Below, one piece after another: positions 1 through 8,028 of a stretch of 64,000 bases of DNA. A program made the translations under genes and the position numbers. The stretch spans positions 124,001 through 188,000 of the forward strand of contig NZ_JACHJG010000015.1 in NCBI RefSeq assembly GCF_014203545.1, read 5' to 3'. The notes beneath the pieces were generated by a model that did no database searches, was not told the DNA's origin, and worked only from the letters and a program-made list of their open reading frames with translations. The stretch comes from Streptomyces netropsis. Its GTDB lineage: Bacteria; Actinomycetota; Actinomycetes; Streptomycetales; Streptomycetaceae. Within the stretch, counting starts at the first letter, position 1; every line of letters begins with the position of its first letter.

Positions 1-1314
1 GCCGGCTGGAGCCCGGAGGATCCATTGATCCGGGTGAGTCTCACCGCTCTGGCGACCCGGGCTGGCTGCCGCGAGTTCCGCTCGGCCATGCTCACCCCCG
101 CACTCCGCACCCATGCCGAGGAGACGCTTCGGGCCGTCGGCCTGGCAAAGCCATGGGGCCAGGACGCCCCGGCCGTTCCCCGCGCCGACACCCAGGAACT
201 GGTCCCTTGGACAGTCCCCCTGCACACGCGGGAGGTCTTGGAACTCGTGAGCATGGCCCGACAGGCGACGCTGGTGATCACTGCACTGGTCTCCGGCATG
301 CGGCGCAGTGAGCTCTGCGAACTGCTGATCGGCTGCCGACGCACCCTGGAAACCGCCCCCGGCATGGTCCGTCACAGCCTCGCCAGCAAGATCATCAAGG
401 GGAAGGAACTCGGCGGGGTCGCCGACGAGTGGATCGTACTCAAGGAGGTCCATCAGGCCATCGCCCTCGCGGAAGACCTTCACGACGACCCGAGATGCGG
501 TGAGTCGTTGTTCGGCGCGTTCGCCTGGGAATACGCCAATTCACTCCGGGCCTGGGTCAACGGAGCCGGGGGCCGCCGCCTGGGCCTCGCCCCGATCCCG
601 GAAGGGAAGGTCAACCTGCGGATGCTGCGGCGGACTCTCGCCATGGAAGTGGCCTACCGGCCTAACGGGATGCTGGCGGCGAAGATCGCCCTCAAGCATG
701 TGTCGGTAGTCACAACAGAGGGTTACGCCGCCCGGCCCGGAGGCGCCCAGGCCAAGCTCCTGGCCGAGATCAATCTGCATGAACAGGACCGAAACACCTC
801 CCTGGCCCTCGCCGAGTTCCGCCACTACCAGCAAGGCATCATGCCAGCCGGCCCCGGAGCCCAAGACCTCATCAGGTTCTTCGCCCACGTCGACGACCAG
901 ATCACCCAGCACACAACCGCCTCACCCCACGTCCGCTCCGGTGACCAGGACGTCCGAAACCTTCTGGCGAAACGAGCCGACACTCTCCACCTGAGCAGCG
1001 CGAATTACTGCTGGTTCGCCGATCCCAGCAAGGCCCTGTGCTTGAAACTGGCCGGCACCCCGAACGCCCGCAAGCCACTGGCGGGAATGTGTGACTCCGC
1101 GCGATGCCCACAGGCCACCCACCATCCCGGTCACCGGCCGGTCTGGGCCGAGGCGGTCTCCCAGACCACGATCTTTCTCGGTTCTCTCAGTCGCCCCCAG
1201 AAGGGCGAGCGCATCCGCCTCCAGGCCGAACTCGACCGGGCACAGCGCGTCCTCGACGAGATCGACAACGCCTCCGGCCGAACGCCGGACGAGGAGTCCC
1301 ATGCGGACCACTGA
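1..1314 (+). CDS. Tyrosine recombinase, Tn554 TnpB-like (5' end outside window)
   Basis: DNA strand-exchange enzyme expected to cut and rejoin the transposon ends through a phosphotyrosine link. The frame is open back to base 1, so the TTG at 25 is probably not the true start and the N-terminal part is missing. Numbering from that TTG, catalytic features visible are Arg93 in GMRRSE, Arg202 in LRRTLA, His225 in LKHVSV and the nucleophile Tyr234 in TTEGY. The box-II His position appears to be Arg199. A Cys/His-rich C-terminal stretch at about residues 334-375 could bind zinc. The gene overlaps the next one by 14 nt, suggesting translational coupling. Recombinase family is confident; assignment to TnpB rather than TnpA rests on position and size. 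Confidence 0.75.
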   Translation, partial: AGWSPEDPLIRVSLTALATRAGCREFRSAMLTPALRTHAEETLRAVGLAKPWGQDAPAVPRADTQELVPWTVPLHTREVLELVSMARQATLVITALVSGMRRSELCELLIGCRRTLETAPGMVRHSLASKIIKGKELGGVADEWIVLKEVHQAIALAEDLHDDPRCGESLFGAFAWEYANSLRAWVNGAGGRRLGLAPIPEGKVNLRMLRRTLAMEVAYRPNGMLAAKIALKHVSVVTTEGYAARPGGAQAKLLAEINLHEQDRNTSLALAEFRHYQQGIMPAGPGAQDLIRFFAHVDDQITQHTTASPHVRSGDQDVRNLLAKRADTLHLSSANYCWFADPSKALCLKLAGTPNARKPLAGMCDSARCPQATHHPGHRPVWAEAVSQTTIFLGSLSRPQKGERIRLQAELDRAQRVLDEIDNASGRTPDEESHADH

Positions 1315-1792
1315 CGAACAACGGCAGCTAGCCGAAGACCGCGTCCGAGCCGCGATGGACCGCCTCCTTCGAGGTGAGATCCCGCCTGGTGGGCGTTGCG
1401 ACCTCAAGACGCTCGCCGCCCAGGCAGGTGTGAACCGCACCGGGTTCTACGGCAAGGAAGGACACCCCGGCCCCTTCCAGCACCTGGCCGAGGAATTCAC
1501 CCGCAGGCGTGACCTTCTTCAGCAAGCAGGCACCATCCCTGACCCTCGCGAGGCCCAGATCCTCCGGCTCAAGGAGGACGCTTCCGGCCTCCGGCGGCGG
1601 CTGGCCGAGCGTGACACCGAGGTCGAGGAGCTGACTCGTTTCCGGCAACGTGCGGTCTCGCAGCTGGCCGCGCTACACCTCGAAATCGAGCGCCTCCGGC
1701 GACAGCTCAGCGAGGGGTCACACCAGCAGGTCACGAACCTGCCCCGCCCCCGACGTGACCACCATCAGCAGTCCCGGCTGATCTCAGAATGA
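1301..1792 (+). CDS. Small HTH/coiled-coil protein, Tn554 TnpC-like
   Basis: Predicted 163-residue accessory protein of the transposon. The ATG overlaps the end of the recombinase gene, which fixes the start. Residues about 30-50 (DLKTLAAQAGVNRTGFY) look like a helix-turn-helix. Residues about 80-140 are a heptad-rich coiled coil full of Glu, Arg and Leu, good for dimerisation. This build recalls the DUF6262/TnpC proteins that follow tyrosine recombinase pairs in actinobacteria. In Tn554 TnpC influences orientation and efficiency of transposition. Family membership is inferred from architecture and context, not from a database match. Confidence 0.6.
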   Translation: MRTTDEQRQLAEDRVRAAMDRLLRGEIPPGGRCDLKTLAAQAGVNRTGFYGKEGHPGPFQHLAEEFTRRRDLLQQAGTIPDPREAQILRLKEDASGLRRRLAERDTEVEELTRFRQRAVSQLAALHLEIERLRRQLSEGSHQQVTNLPRPRRDHHQQSRLISE

Positions 1793-1803
1793 GACTCACG
1801 CCA

Positions 1804-2382
1804 CTAATCCACGCCGAGCGCCTGCTGCTGAACGCCTTCCACCCGCAACAGATTGGGCCGGGACACGGGGAGTGCCGCAAAAAAGAGGGAGGACCAGAAG
1901 CGGCCGTCGGAGATGCACAACGCCTCGTACACCGGTACGTCCAGCCCTCCGCAGGCCAGGCGCAGGCATTGGGCGAGCGGATGGAGCCGCTCCATCACGT
2001 CCCGCGCGGTCTCCCCGGCCCCGGGGTCCTGGCAGAGGAACAGGACGATGCCGTCGGGCCGGGCGCCGCGCTTGCTGCTGCCCGCGATGAGGGTCTCGGC
2101 GAGCTGGGTGCTGACTTCCGGCCATTCCTCGCGGGTCCGCGGAATGCCGAGCCTGAGCCGGCCGCCGAAGCGGCCGCGCTCGCCGTGCAGCGCGACCATG
2201 ACGACGCTGTCGTCCGGGAAGAAGCCGAGAAGGTACGGCAGGGCGTCGGCCAGCTCGGCCGGGCTGCGGAGGCTGATCTGCTCCTCCGCCGGCGAGGCCG
2301 GCGCGCCGGACGGCGTGGCGGAGGCGGCGGACGAGGTGGCGGACGAGGTGGACGGGCGGGCTGATTCATCGCGCTTGGTCAT
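1804..2382 (-). pseudogene. DUF4192 gene, 3' part lost at the transposon boundary
   Basis: The 192-residue reading frame starts with a Ser/Thr/Ala-rich tail, then the DUF4192 core (SPAELADALPYLLGFFPDDS, and later YEALCISDGRFW). From memory, full-length actinobacterial homologues continue for a further 200 or so residues after the SDGRYWS motif with a Cys/Pro-rich stretch. Here the frame diverges right after that motif, runs about 30 unrelated residues and stops at 1804. The missing part should lie left of the window, beyond the other end of the transposon. Function of DUF4192 is unknown. It is divergent from recQ. The truncated product could still be made, but is unlikely to fold normally. 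Confidence 0.65.
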
Positions 2383-2418
2383 GGCCCGAGAGTCCCGCGG
2401 ACTTGTCAAGGTTCGCCA

Positions 2419-2434
2419 GGCCTGTGGATAACTC
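2419..2434. repeat. 16-base sequence shared with the recA upstream region (DnaA-box-like)
   Basis: GGCCTGTGGATAACTC occurs here between the DUF4192 remnant and recQ, and again, identically, at 47130-47145 upstream of recA. It contains TGTGGATAA, the complement of TTATCCACA, a classic DnaA-box sequence. A second related nonamer, TTTTCCACA, lies at 2505-2513. Whether DnaA binds is inference. Confidence 0.4.
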
Positions 2435-2536
2435 CCGCATATTGTCCTACTAGTCCTGTGGACGCGGCGTTTCCGGGCCTTCGGCGTGTGCTGGGTCTGC
2501 CGCGTTTTCCACAGGCCGACGGTCCCCATTCGCGCA

Positions 2537-2559
2537 TTGTCAGTGGGCTCGTGTTGCAT
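2537..2559 (+). promoter_or_regulatory. PafBC-type (RecA-independent damage) promoter of recQ
   Basis: TTGTCAGTG at 2537-2545, 8 nt, then TTGCAT as a -10 at 2554-2559. This fits the RecA-NDp promoter described in mycobacteria, which is controlled by PafBC. The -10 ends 7 nt before the recQ ATG, so a leaderless transcript is predicted. The same arrangement precedes lhr. Confidence 0.6.
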
Positions 2560-2565
2560 GGGGGC

Positions 2566-4731
2566 ATGAGCAACGAAGATCTCCGCGCCTCGGCCGACGC
2601 CGTCCTGGCCCGCCTCGTCGGGGACACCACGGGGACGGCGAAGCTGCGTGAGGATCAGTGGCGCGCGATCGAGGCCCTGGTCGCGGAGCACCGCCGCGCG
2701 CTCGTGGTGCAGCGCACCGGCTGGGGCAAGTCGGCCGTCTACTTCGTCGCCACCGCGCTGCTGCGCGGGCGCGGCAGCGGCCCGACGGTCATCGTCTCGC
2801 CGCTGCTCGCCCTGATGCGCAACCAGGTGGAGGCCGCGGCGCGGGCCGGGATCCACGCGCGCACGATCAACTCCGCCAATGTCGAGGAATGGGACACCGT
2901 CCAGGCCGAGATCGCCGCGGGCGAGGTCGACGTGCTGCTGGTGAGCCCCGAGCGGCTCAACAATCCGGACTTCCGCGATCAGGTGCTGCCCAAGCTCGCC
3001 GCCGCCACCGGCCTGCTCGTCGTCGACGAGGCCCACTGCATCTCCGACTGGGGCCACGACTTCCGGCCCGACTACCGCCGGCTGCGCACCATGCTGGCCG
3101 ACCTCCCCCCGGGCGTGCCCGTCCTCGCGACGACCGCCACCGCCAATGCCCGGGTCACCGCCGACGTCGCCGAGCAGCTGGGGACGGGCGAGGGCGCCGC
3201 TCAAACGCTCGTGCTGCGCGGACCGCTGGACCGGGAGAGCCTGAGCCTCGGCGTCCTGCGGCTCCCCGATGCCGCCCACCGGCTGGCCTGGCTCGCCGAC
3301 CACCTCGACGACCTGCCGGGCTCCGGCATCATCTACACCCTCACGGTCGCCGCCGCCGAGGAGGTGACGGCGTTCCTGCGCCGGCGCGGGCACACGGTCT
3401 CCTCCTACACCGGCAAGACGGAGAACGCCGACCGGCAGCAGGCGGAGGAGGACCTCCTCGCCAACCGGGTCAAGGCACTCGTCGCCACCTCCGCCCTGGG
3501 CATGGGCTTCGACAAGCCCGACCTCGGTTTCGTGGTCCACCTGGGCTCGCCCTCCTCCCCCATCGCCTACTACCAGCAGGTGGGCCGCGCCGGCCGCGGC
3601 GTCGAGCACGCCGAAGTCCTGCTGCTCCCGGGCCGTGAGGACGAGGCGATCTGGAAGTACTTCGCCTCGCTCGCCTTCCCTCCGGAGGATCAGGTGCGCC
3701 GCACGCTGGACGTGCTGGCCGCCTCGGACCGGCCCGTGTCCCTTCCCGCCCTGGAGCCGCAGGTCGAGCTGCGGCGCTCGCGTTTGGAGACCATGCTCAA
3801 GGTCCTCGACGTGGACGGCGCGGTGCACCGCGTCAAGGGCGGCTGGACCGCGACCGGCCGGCCGTGGGCCTACGACGGCGAGCGGTACGCGTGGGTCGCG
3901 CGGCAGCGCGAGACGGAGCAGCAGGCGATGCGGGACTACGCCACCACGACCGAGTGCCGGATGGAGTTCCTGCGCCGCCAGTTGGACGACGAGCAAGCAG
4001 CTCCCTGCGGGCGGTGTGACAACTGCGTGGGTGCCAGGTTCACCGCCGAGGTCTCCAGCGTGGCGCTGGACGCGTCGCGCGGCGAACTGGGCCGCCCCGG
4101 TGTCGAGGTCGAGCCGCGGCGGATGTGGCCGACGGGGATGTCCGCCGTGGGCGTGGATCTCAAGGGCCGTATCCCGGCGGGCGAGCAGGCCGCTGCCGGA
4201 CGCGCCCTCGGGCGGCTCTCCGACATCGGCTGGGGCAACCGGCTGCGACCGCTGCTCGCCCCGCAGACGCCCGACAGTCGGATTCCGGACGATGTGGCAG
4301 AAGCAGTGGTGACCGTCCTGGCCGACTGGGCCAAGGGGCCCGGCGGTTGGGCGTCCGGCGCCCCCGACGCCCCGTCCCGTCCCGTGGGCGTCGTCACCCT
4401 CGCCTCCCGCACCCGTCCCCAGCTGATCGGGTCCCTCGGCCACCACATCGCCACGATCGGCCGGATGCCCCTGCTGGGCTCCGTCGAATACCGGGACGCG
4501 GCGACGGACACCCGGCTGCCGCGCACCAACAGCGCGCAGCGCCTGCGGGCGCTCGACGGGGCGCTGACCGTGCCCCCCGCGCTCGCCCAGGCGCTCGCGT
4601 CGGCGGACGGGCCGGTGCTGCTCGTGGACGACATGGCCGACACCGGATGGACCCTCGCCGTGGCCGCGAGGCTGCTGCGCCGGTCCGGCGCCAGGGAGGT
4701 GTTCCCGCTGGTCTTGGCGGTTCAGGGGTGA
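2566..4731 (+). CDS. recQ: RecQ-family DNA helicase with C-terminal phosphoribosyltransferase-like domain
   Basis: ATP-dependent 3'-5' DNA helicase for recombination and replication-fork repair. The 721-residue product has a Walker A in QRTGWGKSAVYF (about residue 50), the DEAH box in VVDEAHCISDWGHD (about 152), and the second RecA-like lobe ending in YYQQVGRAGRG. A zinc-binding CGRCDNC lies at about 482-488. There is no clear RQC/HRDC pair after it. Instead the last 150 residues resemble a phosphoribosyltransferase, ending in VLLVDDMADTGWT, the PRPP-binding loop type. The ATG at 2566 was chosen over the upstream start at 2458 because a promoter -10 lies 7 nt before it. Helicase call is firm; role of the tail is unknown. 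Confidence 0.92.
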   Translation: MSNEDLRASADAVLARLVGDTTGTAKLREDQWRAIEALVAEHRRALVVQRTGWGKSAVYFVATALLRGRGSGPTVIVSPLLALMRNQVEAAARAGIHARTINSANVEEWDTVQAEIAAGEVDVLLVSPERLNNPDFRDQVLPKLAAATGLLVVDEAHCISDWGHDFRPDYRRLRTMLADLPPGVPVLATTATANARVTADVAEQLGTGEGAAQTLVLRGPLDRESLSLGVLRLPDAAHRLAWLADHLDDLPGSGIIYTLTVAAAEEVTAFLRRRGHTVSSYTGKTENADRQQAEEDLLANRVKALVATSALGMGFDKPDLGFVVHLGSPSSPIAYYQQVGRAGRGVEHAEVLLLPGREDEAIWKYFASLAFPPEDQVRRTLDVLAASDRPVSLPALEPQVELRRSRLETMLKVLDVDGAVHRVKGGWTATGRPWAYDGERYAWVARQRETEQQAMRDYATTTECRMEFLRRQLDDEQAAPCGRCDNCVGARFTAEVSSVALDASRGELGRPGVEVEPRRMWPTGMSAVGVDLKGRIPAGEQAAAGRALGRLSDIGWGNRLRPLLAPQTPDSRIPDDVAEAVVTVLADWAKGPGGWASGAPDAPSRPVGVVTLASRTRPQLIGSLGHHIATIGRMPLLGSVEYRDAATDTRLPRTNSAQRLRALDGALTVPPALAQALASADGPVLLVDDMADTGWTLAVAARLLRRSGAREVFPLVLAVQG

Positions 4732-4953
4732 ACCGCCACCGTGCGCGCGGGCAAGCGGCGGGAATATACACGACGGACCGCCCGATAACGGTCGGTGGCG
4801 CCAATTGATCGTTGCCGGGTGACTGGTGCGGCCGCGAGAATTGGGACCGGCCCCCCGCTCCCGCCTCCACGGCTTCGCCGGGACGGCTGTCGTGGTGCGC
4901 GCCCGCGCCTGACGCCCCACCCGAGCCGTGGGCGCGCAGACGAAGGGAGAATC

Positions 4954-5532
4954 GTGGCCTTCGGTTTCGCCGCACCGCCGTCCGCCGATTCCGTTTCCCG
5001 GTTGGCCCGGCTGCTCGAACCCGCCGAGTGGGCCGCTGCCGGGATCCCTCTGCTGCGCAATCCGCGCGAGGTCGTCACCGGGCTGCACGACCGCCACGCG
5101 CCGACACCGTCGACGGCCGTCATCGCCGTCCTGGGTCCGGACGAACGGCTCGCGGCCAGCGCCTCCGTGGTCAGACAGCAGGCCGCGGCCGACGGATGGG
5201 AGCTGCGCAACGCGCTCCTCACCCAGCTACGCCAGGTGATCCCGCACGATCTGCGCCGCAGGACCCCGATCCGCACGGCCGTGCTGCTCTACTGCCGTGA
5301 GGGCGGGGGTCATTGGACCCGGGAGGACGGCGCCTGGATGTGGGGGCTGCGTGACGCGTGCACCCTGCACGGGCTGCGCTGCGGCGCGTACATCACACTG
5401 ACCCGCAACGGGTGGCGGATCCTCGGGGAGGGTCGCAGCGGGCGTCAGCCGCGGTCCCCCGCGTACTCGGCGGCACGCTTGAGGTCCGGCGGCGGAGCAC
5501 CCGAAGCGCACCGCCATACGGCGGCCCGCTGA
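4954..5532 (+). CDS. Conserved-looking hypothetical protein
   Basis: The 192-residue product was not recognised. It starts at a GTG preceded by a good GAAGGGAGA ribosome site 3 nt upstream. It has no signal peptide or membrane segment and reads as a soluble alpha/beta protein: hydrophobic strands (TAVIAVLG, TAVLLYC) alternate with helices, and it has several Trp near the middle (HWTREDGAWMWGLRD). The last 35 residues are Arg/Ser/Gly-rich and probably disordered. It sits between recQ and a convergent gene, 222 nt after recQ, so it may have its own promoter. I recall a hypothetical gene next to recQ in S. coelicolor, but give no function. Confidence 0.6.
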   Translation: MAFGFAAPPSADSVSRLARLLEPAEWAAAGIPLLRNPREVVTGLHDRHAPTPSTAVIAVLGPDERLAASASVVRQQAAADGWELRNALLTQLRQVIPHDLRRRTPIRTAVLLYCREGGGHWTREDGAWMWGLRDACTLHGLRCGAYITLTRNGWRILGEGRSGRQPRSPAYSAARLRSGGGAPEAHRHTAAR

Positions 5533-5657
5533 AGGCCACGGCCTCGCACGGCAGGGCCGGACGGTTCACCCGGCGACGCGCCCGCGTCCCCGCGACCACG
5601 GATCCGTCGGCCACCGGCGCCTCCTCGACGGGGCGGGGTGGCCGACGGGTTCGAACG

Positions 5658-6299
5658 CTAGACGCCCGTGGAGAGAAGGGCGTTGACCCGCTGCGGGTCA
5701 CCACAGACGATCAGCAGCGCACCGGCGCGAGCCAGCGCCGCGGGCAGCGCGCCGGACACCGCGGCGTCCGTGCCGCCGTTGACGGCGACGACCACGACCG
5801 GGCGGGTCGTGGCACGGGCCGCGTCGGCACCCGCGTAGAAGACATCGTCTCCGGCGTCGTGCTGCGCCCAGTACGACGCCTCGCCGAAGGACAGCTCGTG
5901 CGCCGCCCAGGGGTGCGGATCACCGGTGGTGAGCACCAGGATCTCACCGGGCGCGCGGCCCGTGTCGAGCAGCAGGTCGACGGCTTCGTCCGCCGCGTCC
6001 AAGGCGCCCTGCACGGAGGCGGGGATCAGCTGGATCTGCGGGGCGGCCGCCGGGGCGGGCCGCGAAGCCTGCGCCGGTATCGAGGCGGCGGCCGGGGCGT
6101 CCGCCACCGTCTCGCGCGGGCTGCGCGGAGCGGGGACCGGTCCGCGGTTCGAGCCGGGGTTTCCGGGTCGCGCCGGGACGGGGCGGGGGCCGGGGCCAGG
6201 GACGGGTCGGGGGGTCTGCGTGGTCCGGCCGGCGGTGGGAACTGCGCGGGGACCCGGGACACTCTCGTGAATCTGAGGCTCCTCGGGGATGAGAGGCAT
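5658..6299 (-). CDS. Hypothetical protein with Pro-rich N-terminus
   Basis: Function not recognised. Residues 1-90 are Pro/Arg/Ala-rich and low complexity, probably disordered. Residues about 95-213 form a compact domain (IQLIPASVQGALDAADEAVD to the C-terminus) with Val/Ala-rich strands such as RPVVVVAVNG. No signal peptide or transmembrane helix is visible. The chosen ATG at 6299 (MPLIPEEPQ) has no strong ribosome site; an alternative start lies 36 nt upstream (MRPAPAFDKHQL). The gene follows rnhB on the same strand with 58 nt between, so it may be its downstream operon partner. Confidence 0.6.
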   Translation of the reverse strand: MPLIPEEPQIHESVPGPRAVPTAGRTTQTPRPVPGPGPRPVPARPGNPGSNRGPVPAPRSPRETVADAPAAASIPAQASRPAPAAAPQIQLIPASVQGALDAADEAVDLLLDTGRAPGEILVLTTGDPHPWAAHELSFGEASYWAQHDAGDDVFYAGADAARATTRPVVVVAVNGGTDAAVSGALPAALARAGALLIVCGDPQRVNALLSTGV

Positions 6300-6357
6300 G
6301 AGTTGATGTTTATCAAACGCCGGTGCGGGTCGCATCGGCGGGTGGCCGTAGGGCCGC

Positions 6358-7059
6358 TCAGAAGTCGAAGCCGATCTGGCCTCCGGCCTCCAAGGCGACT
6401 GTTTCGGGGCTGATGCGGGGCCGTTTGAGGTGCTGCCACCGCGGCAGCGCGTCCAAGTAGGCCCAGGACATCCGGTGGTGCGGAGTCGGGCCCAGCTCCT
6501 CCAGAGCGGCCCGGTGCACCGGCGAGGGGTATCCGGCGTTGTCACAGAAACCGAAGTCCGCGTGGTCGACGCCCAGTTCCGCCATCATCGCGTCGCGCCG
6601 GACCTTGGCGATCACGGAGGCGGCGGCGACGACCACACAGGACTGGTCGCCCTTGATGACCGTGCGGACCTTCCAGGGGTCGCCGAGGTAATCGTGCTTG
6701 CCGTCGAGGATCACCGCGTCGGGCCGCACCGGCAGCGCGTCCAGGGCGCGGCACGCGGCCAGTCGCAGCGCCGCCGTCATCCCCAGCTCGTCGATCTCCT
6801 GGGGGGAGGCGTCACCGAGGGCGTGGGCGGTCACCCAGCTCTCCAGCTGCTGGGCGAGCGCGGTGCGCCGCTTGGGCGTCAGGAGCTTGGAGTCGGTGAG
6901 GCCGTCCGGCGGCCGACGCAGACCCGTGACGGCCGCGCAGACGGTGACCGGACCGGCCCAGGCGCCCCGGCCGACCTCGTCGACACCGGCGACGATCTTG
7001 GCTCCGGTCGTGGCGCGGAGCGAGCGCTCGACGCTGTGGGTAGGCGGTTCGTACGGCAT
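6358..7059 (-). CDS. rnhB: Ribonuclease HII
   Basis: Cuts RNA in RNA-DNA hybrids and starts removal of single ribonucleotides misincorporated in DNA. The 233-residue length is normal for the family. The catalytic DEDD set is visible: Asp27 and Glu28 in GVDEVGRGAWAGP, Asp119 in AVILDGKHDY, and Asp156 in VRRDAMMAEL. The DSKLL motif at 56-60 is also present. Start at ATG 7059 (MPYEPPTHSVERSL), an N-terminus typical of actinobacterial RNase HII. The following gene is 58 nt downstream on the same strand. No unusual features. Confidence 0.95.
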   Translation of the reverse strand: MPYEPPTHSVERSLRATTGAKIVAGVDEVGRGAWAGPVTVCAAVTGLRRPPDGLTDSKLLTPKRRTALAQQLESWVTAHALGDASPQEIDELGMTAALRLAACRALDALPVRPDAVILDGKHDYLGDPWKVRTVIKGDQSCVVVAAASVIAKVRRDAMMAELGVDHADFGFCDNAGYPSPVHRAALEELGPTPHHRMSWAYLDALPRWQHLKRPRISPETVALEAGGQIGFDF

Positions 7060-7123
7060 GACGCTGTAAGCGTACGCCCCGGGGGCGGCACGCGGTGCGC
7101 CGCCCCCACTACCGCCCGTCAGC

Positions 7124-8017
7124 TCAGCGCGCGGCGGCCGGCAGCCAGTCGGGCAGGTCCTCGGTCTGCCGCAGCCAGTCGGCGGGCGGGGCACCGCTCA
7201 CCCCGGCCGCGACCACGCCGCCGGCGATCGCGCAGGTGGTGTCCACGTCGCCGCCCGCCTGCGCGGTCGTCCAGAACGCCTCCTCGAAGGAACCGAGATG
7301 GCGGGCCGCCGCCCACAGCGCGAAGGGCACCGTGTCGTGGGCGCTGGTGCGCCGGCCACAGCCGAGGACGGCCGCGACGGTAGTGGGGTCCCCGTAGTCG
7401 AGCATGTCGCGGGCGCGGCGCAGCCCCGCGTGCACGGCGCTGCGGGGCACGAGGGCGATTACGCCGTCCAGCAGGGCGCCCGGGTCGACGGAGCCCGCCG
7501 GGTCGGCGGCGATCGCCGCGGCGGCGGCCACGGCCATGCTCCCGGCGACCGCCTCGCGGTGCTGGTGGGTGGTGTAGGCCGAGATCTCGGCCTGGTGCGT
7601 GGCCTGCTCGGGGTCGTCCGCGTACCAGGCGCCCAGCGGGGCGATGCGCATGGCGGCGCCGTTGCCCCAGGACCCCTGGCCCTTGAACAGCGCGGCGGCC
7701 AGCTCACGCCAGTCGCCGCCCTCCCTGATCAGCCGCAGCATCCGGTTGACCGCCGGACCGTAGCCGCGGTCGAAGTCGTGGTGCTCGGCGAAGGAGCGCG
7801 CGAGGGCGTCCTGGTCGATGCGGCCGTGCTCGGCGAGGACGGCCAGCACGGAGCAGGCCATCTCGGTGTCGTCGGTCCACTGCCAGGGGGCGGGCGGCAG
7901 CTCGCGACGCTTGAGGGAGGGATAGTTGTCGGGGACGAAGAACTGGGAGCCGAGGGCGTCGCCCACGGCCAGCCCTCGCAGGCTCCCCAGGGCTCGGTGG
8001 AATCGGTCAGCGGTCAT
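7124..8017 (-). CDS. ADP-ribosylglycohydrolase family protein
   Basis: Predicted dinuclear-metal hydrolase that removes ADP-ribose from proteins or cleaves related N-glycosides. The 297-residue product has the two metal-binding signatures of the family: WTDDTEM near residue 47 and GGDVDTT near residue 248, with GLAVGDALG at the N-terminus. It is cytosolic, all-helical and full length. Start is ATG 8017, 11 nt after the stop of the upstream phosphatase gene, so the two are likely co-transcribed. Substrate cannot be told from sequence. DraG-type control of nitrogenase is not expected in this organism. Confidence 0.88.
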   Translation of the reverse strand: MTADRFHRALGSLRGLAVGDALGSQFFVPDNYPSLKRRELPPAPWQWTDDTEMACSVLAVLAEHGRIDQDALARSFAEHHDFDRGYGPAVNRMLRLIREGGDWRELAAALFKGQGSWGNGAAMRIAPLGAWYADDPEQATHQAEISAYTTHQHREAVAGSMAVAAAAAIAADPAGSVDPGALLDGVIALVPRSAVHAGLRRARDMLDYGDPTTVAAVLGCGRRTSAHDTVPFALWAAARHLGSFEEAFWTTAQAGGDVDTTCAIAGGVVAAGVSGAPPADWLRQTEDLPDWLPAAAR

Positions 8018-8028
8018 CGCAGCGAACT

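Larger units (their letters stand above)
1..1892 (+). mobile_element. Right end of a Tn554-like transposon (partial)
   Basis: Two overlapping genes read rightwards: a tyrosine recombinase followed by a small HTH/coiled-coil protein. This order is known from Tn554-type elements, where TnpA and TnpB recombinases precede a small TnpC. Only the end of the recombinase array is inside the window. The right boundary is inferred, at about 1885-1893, where the minus-strand DUF4192 reading frame stops resembling its family. The first 1.8 kb looks less G+C-rich at third positions than the genes to its right. Tn554 moves by site-specific integration without target duplication, so no flanking repeat is expected. 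The left end is outside the window. Confidence 0.6.

Noticed and set aside
1804..5097. A 1097-residue minus-strand frame covering recQ
   Set aside because: Only its last 190 residues (DUF4192 remnant) are meaningful; the rest is antisense to recQ with no motif.
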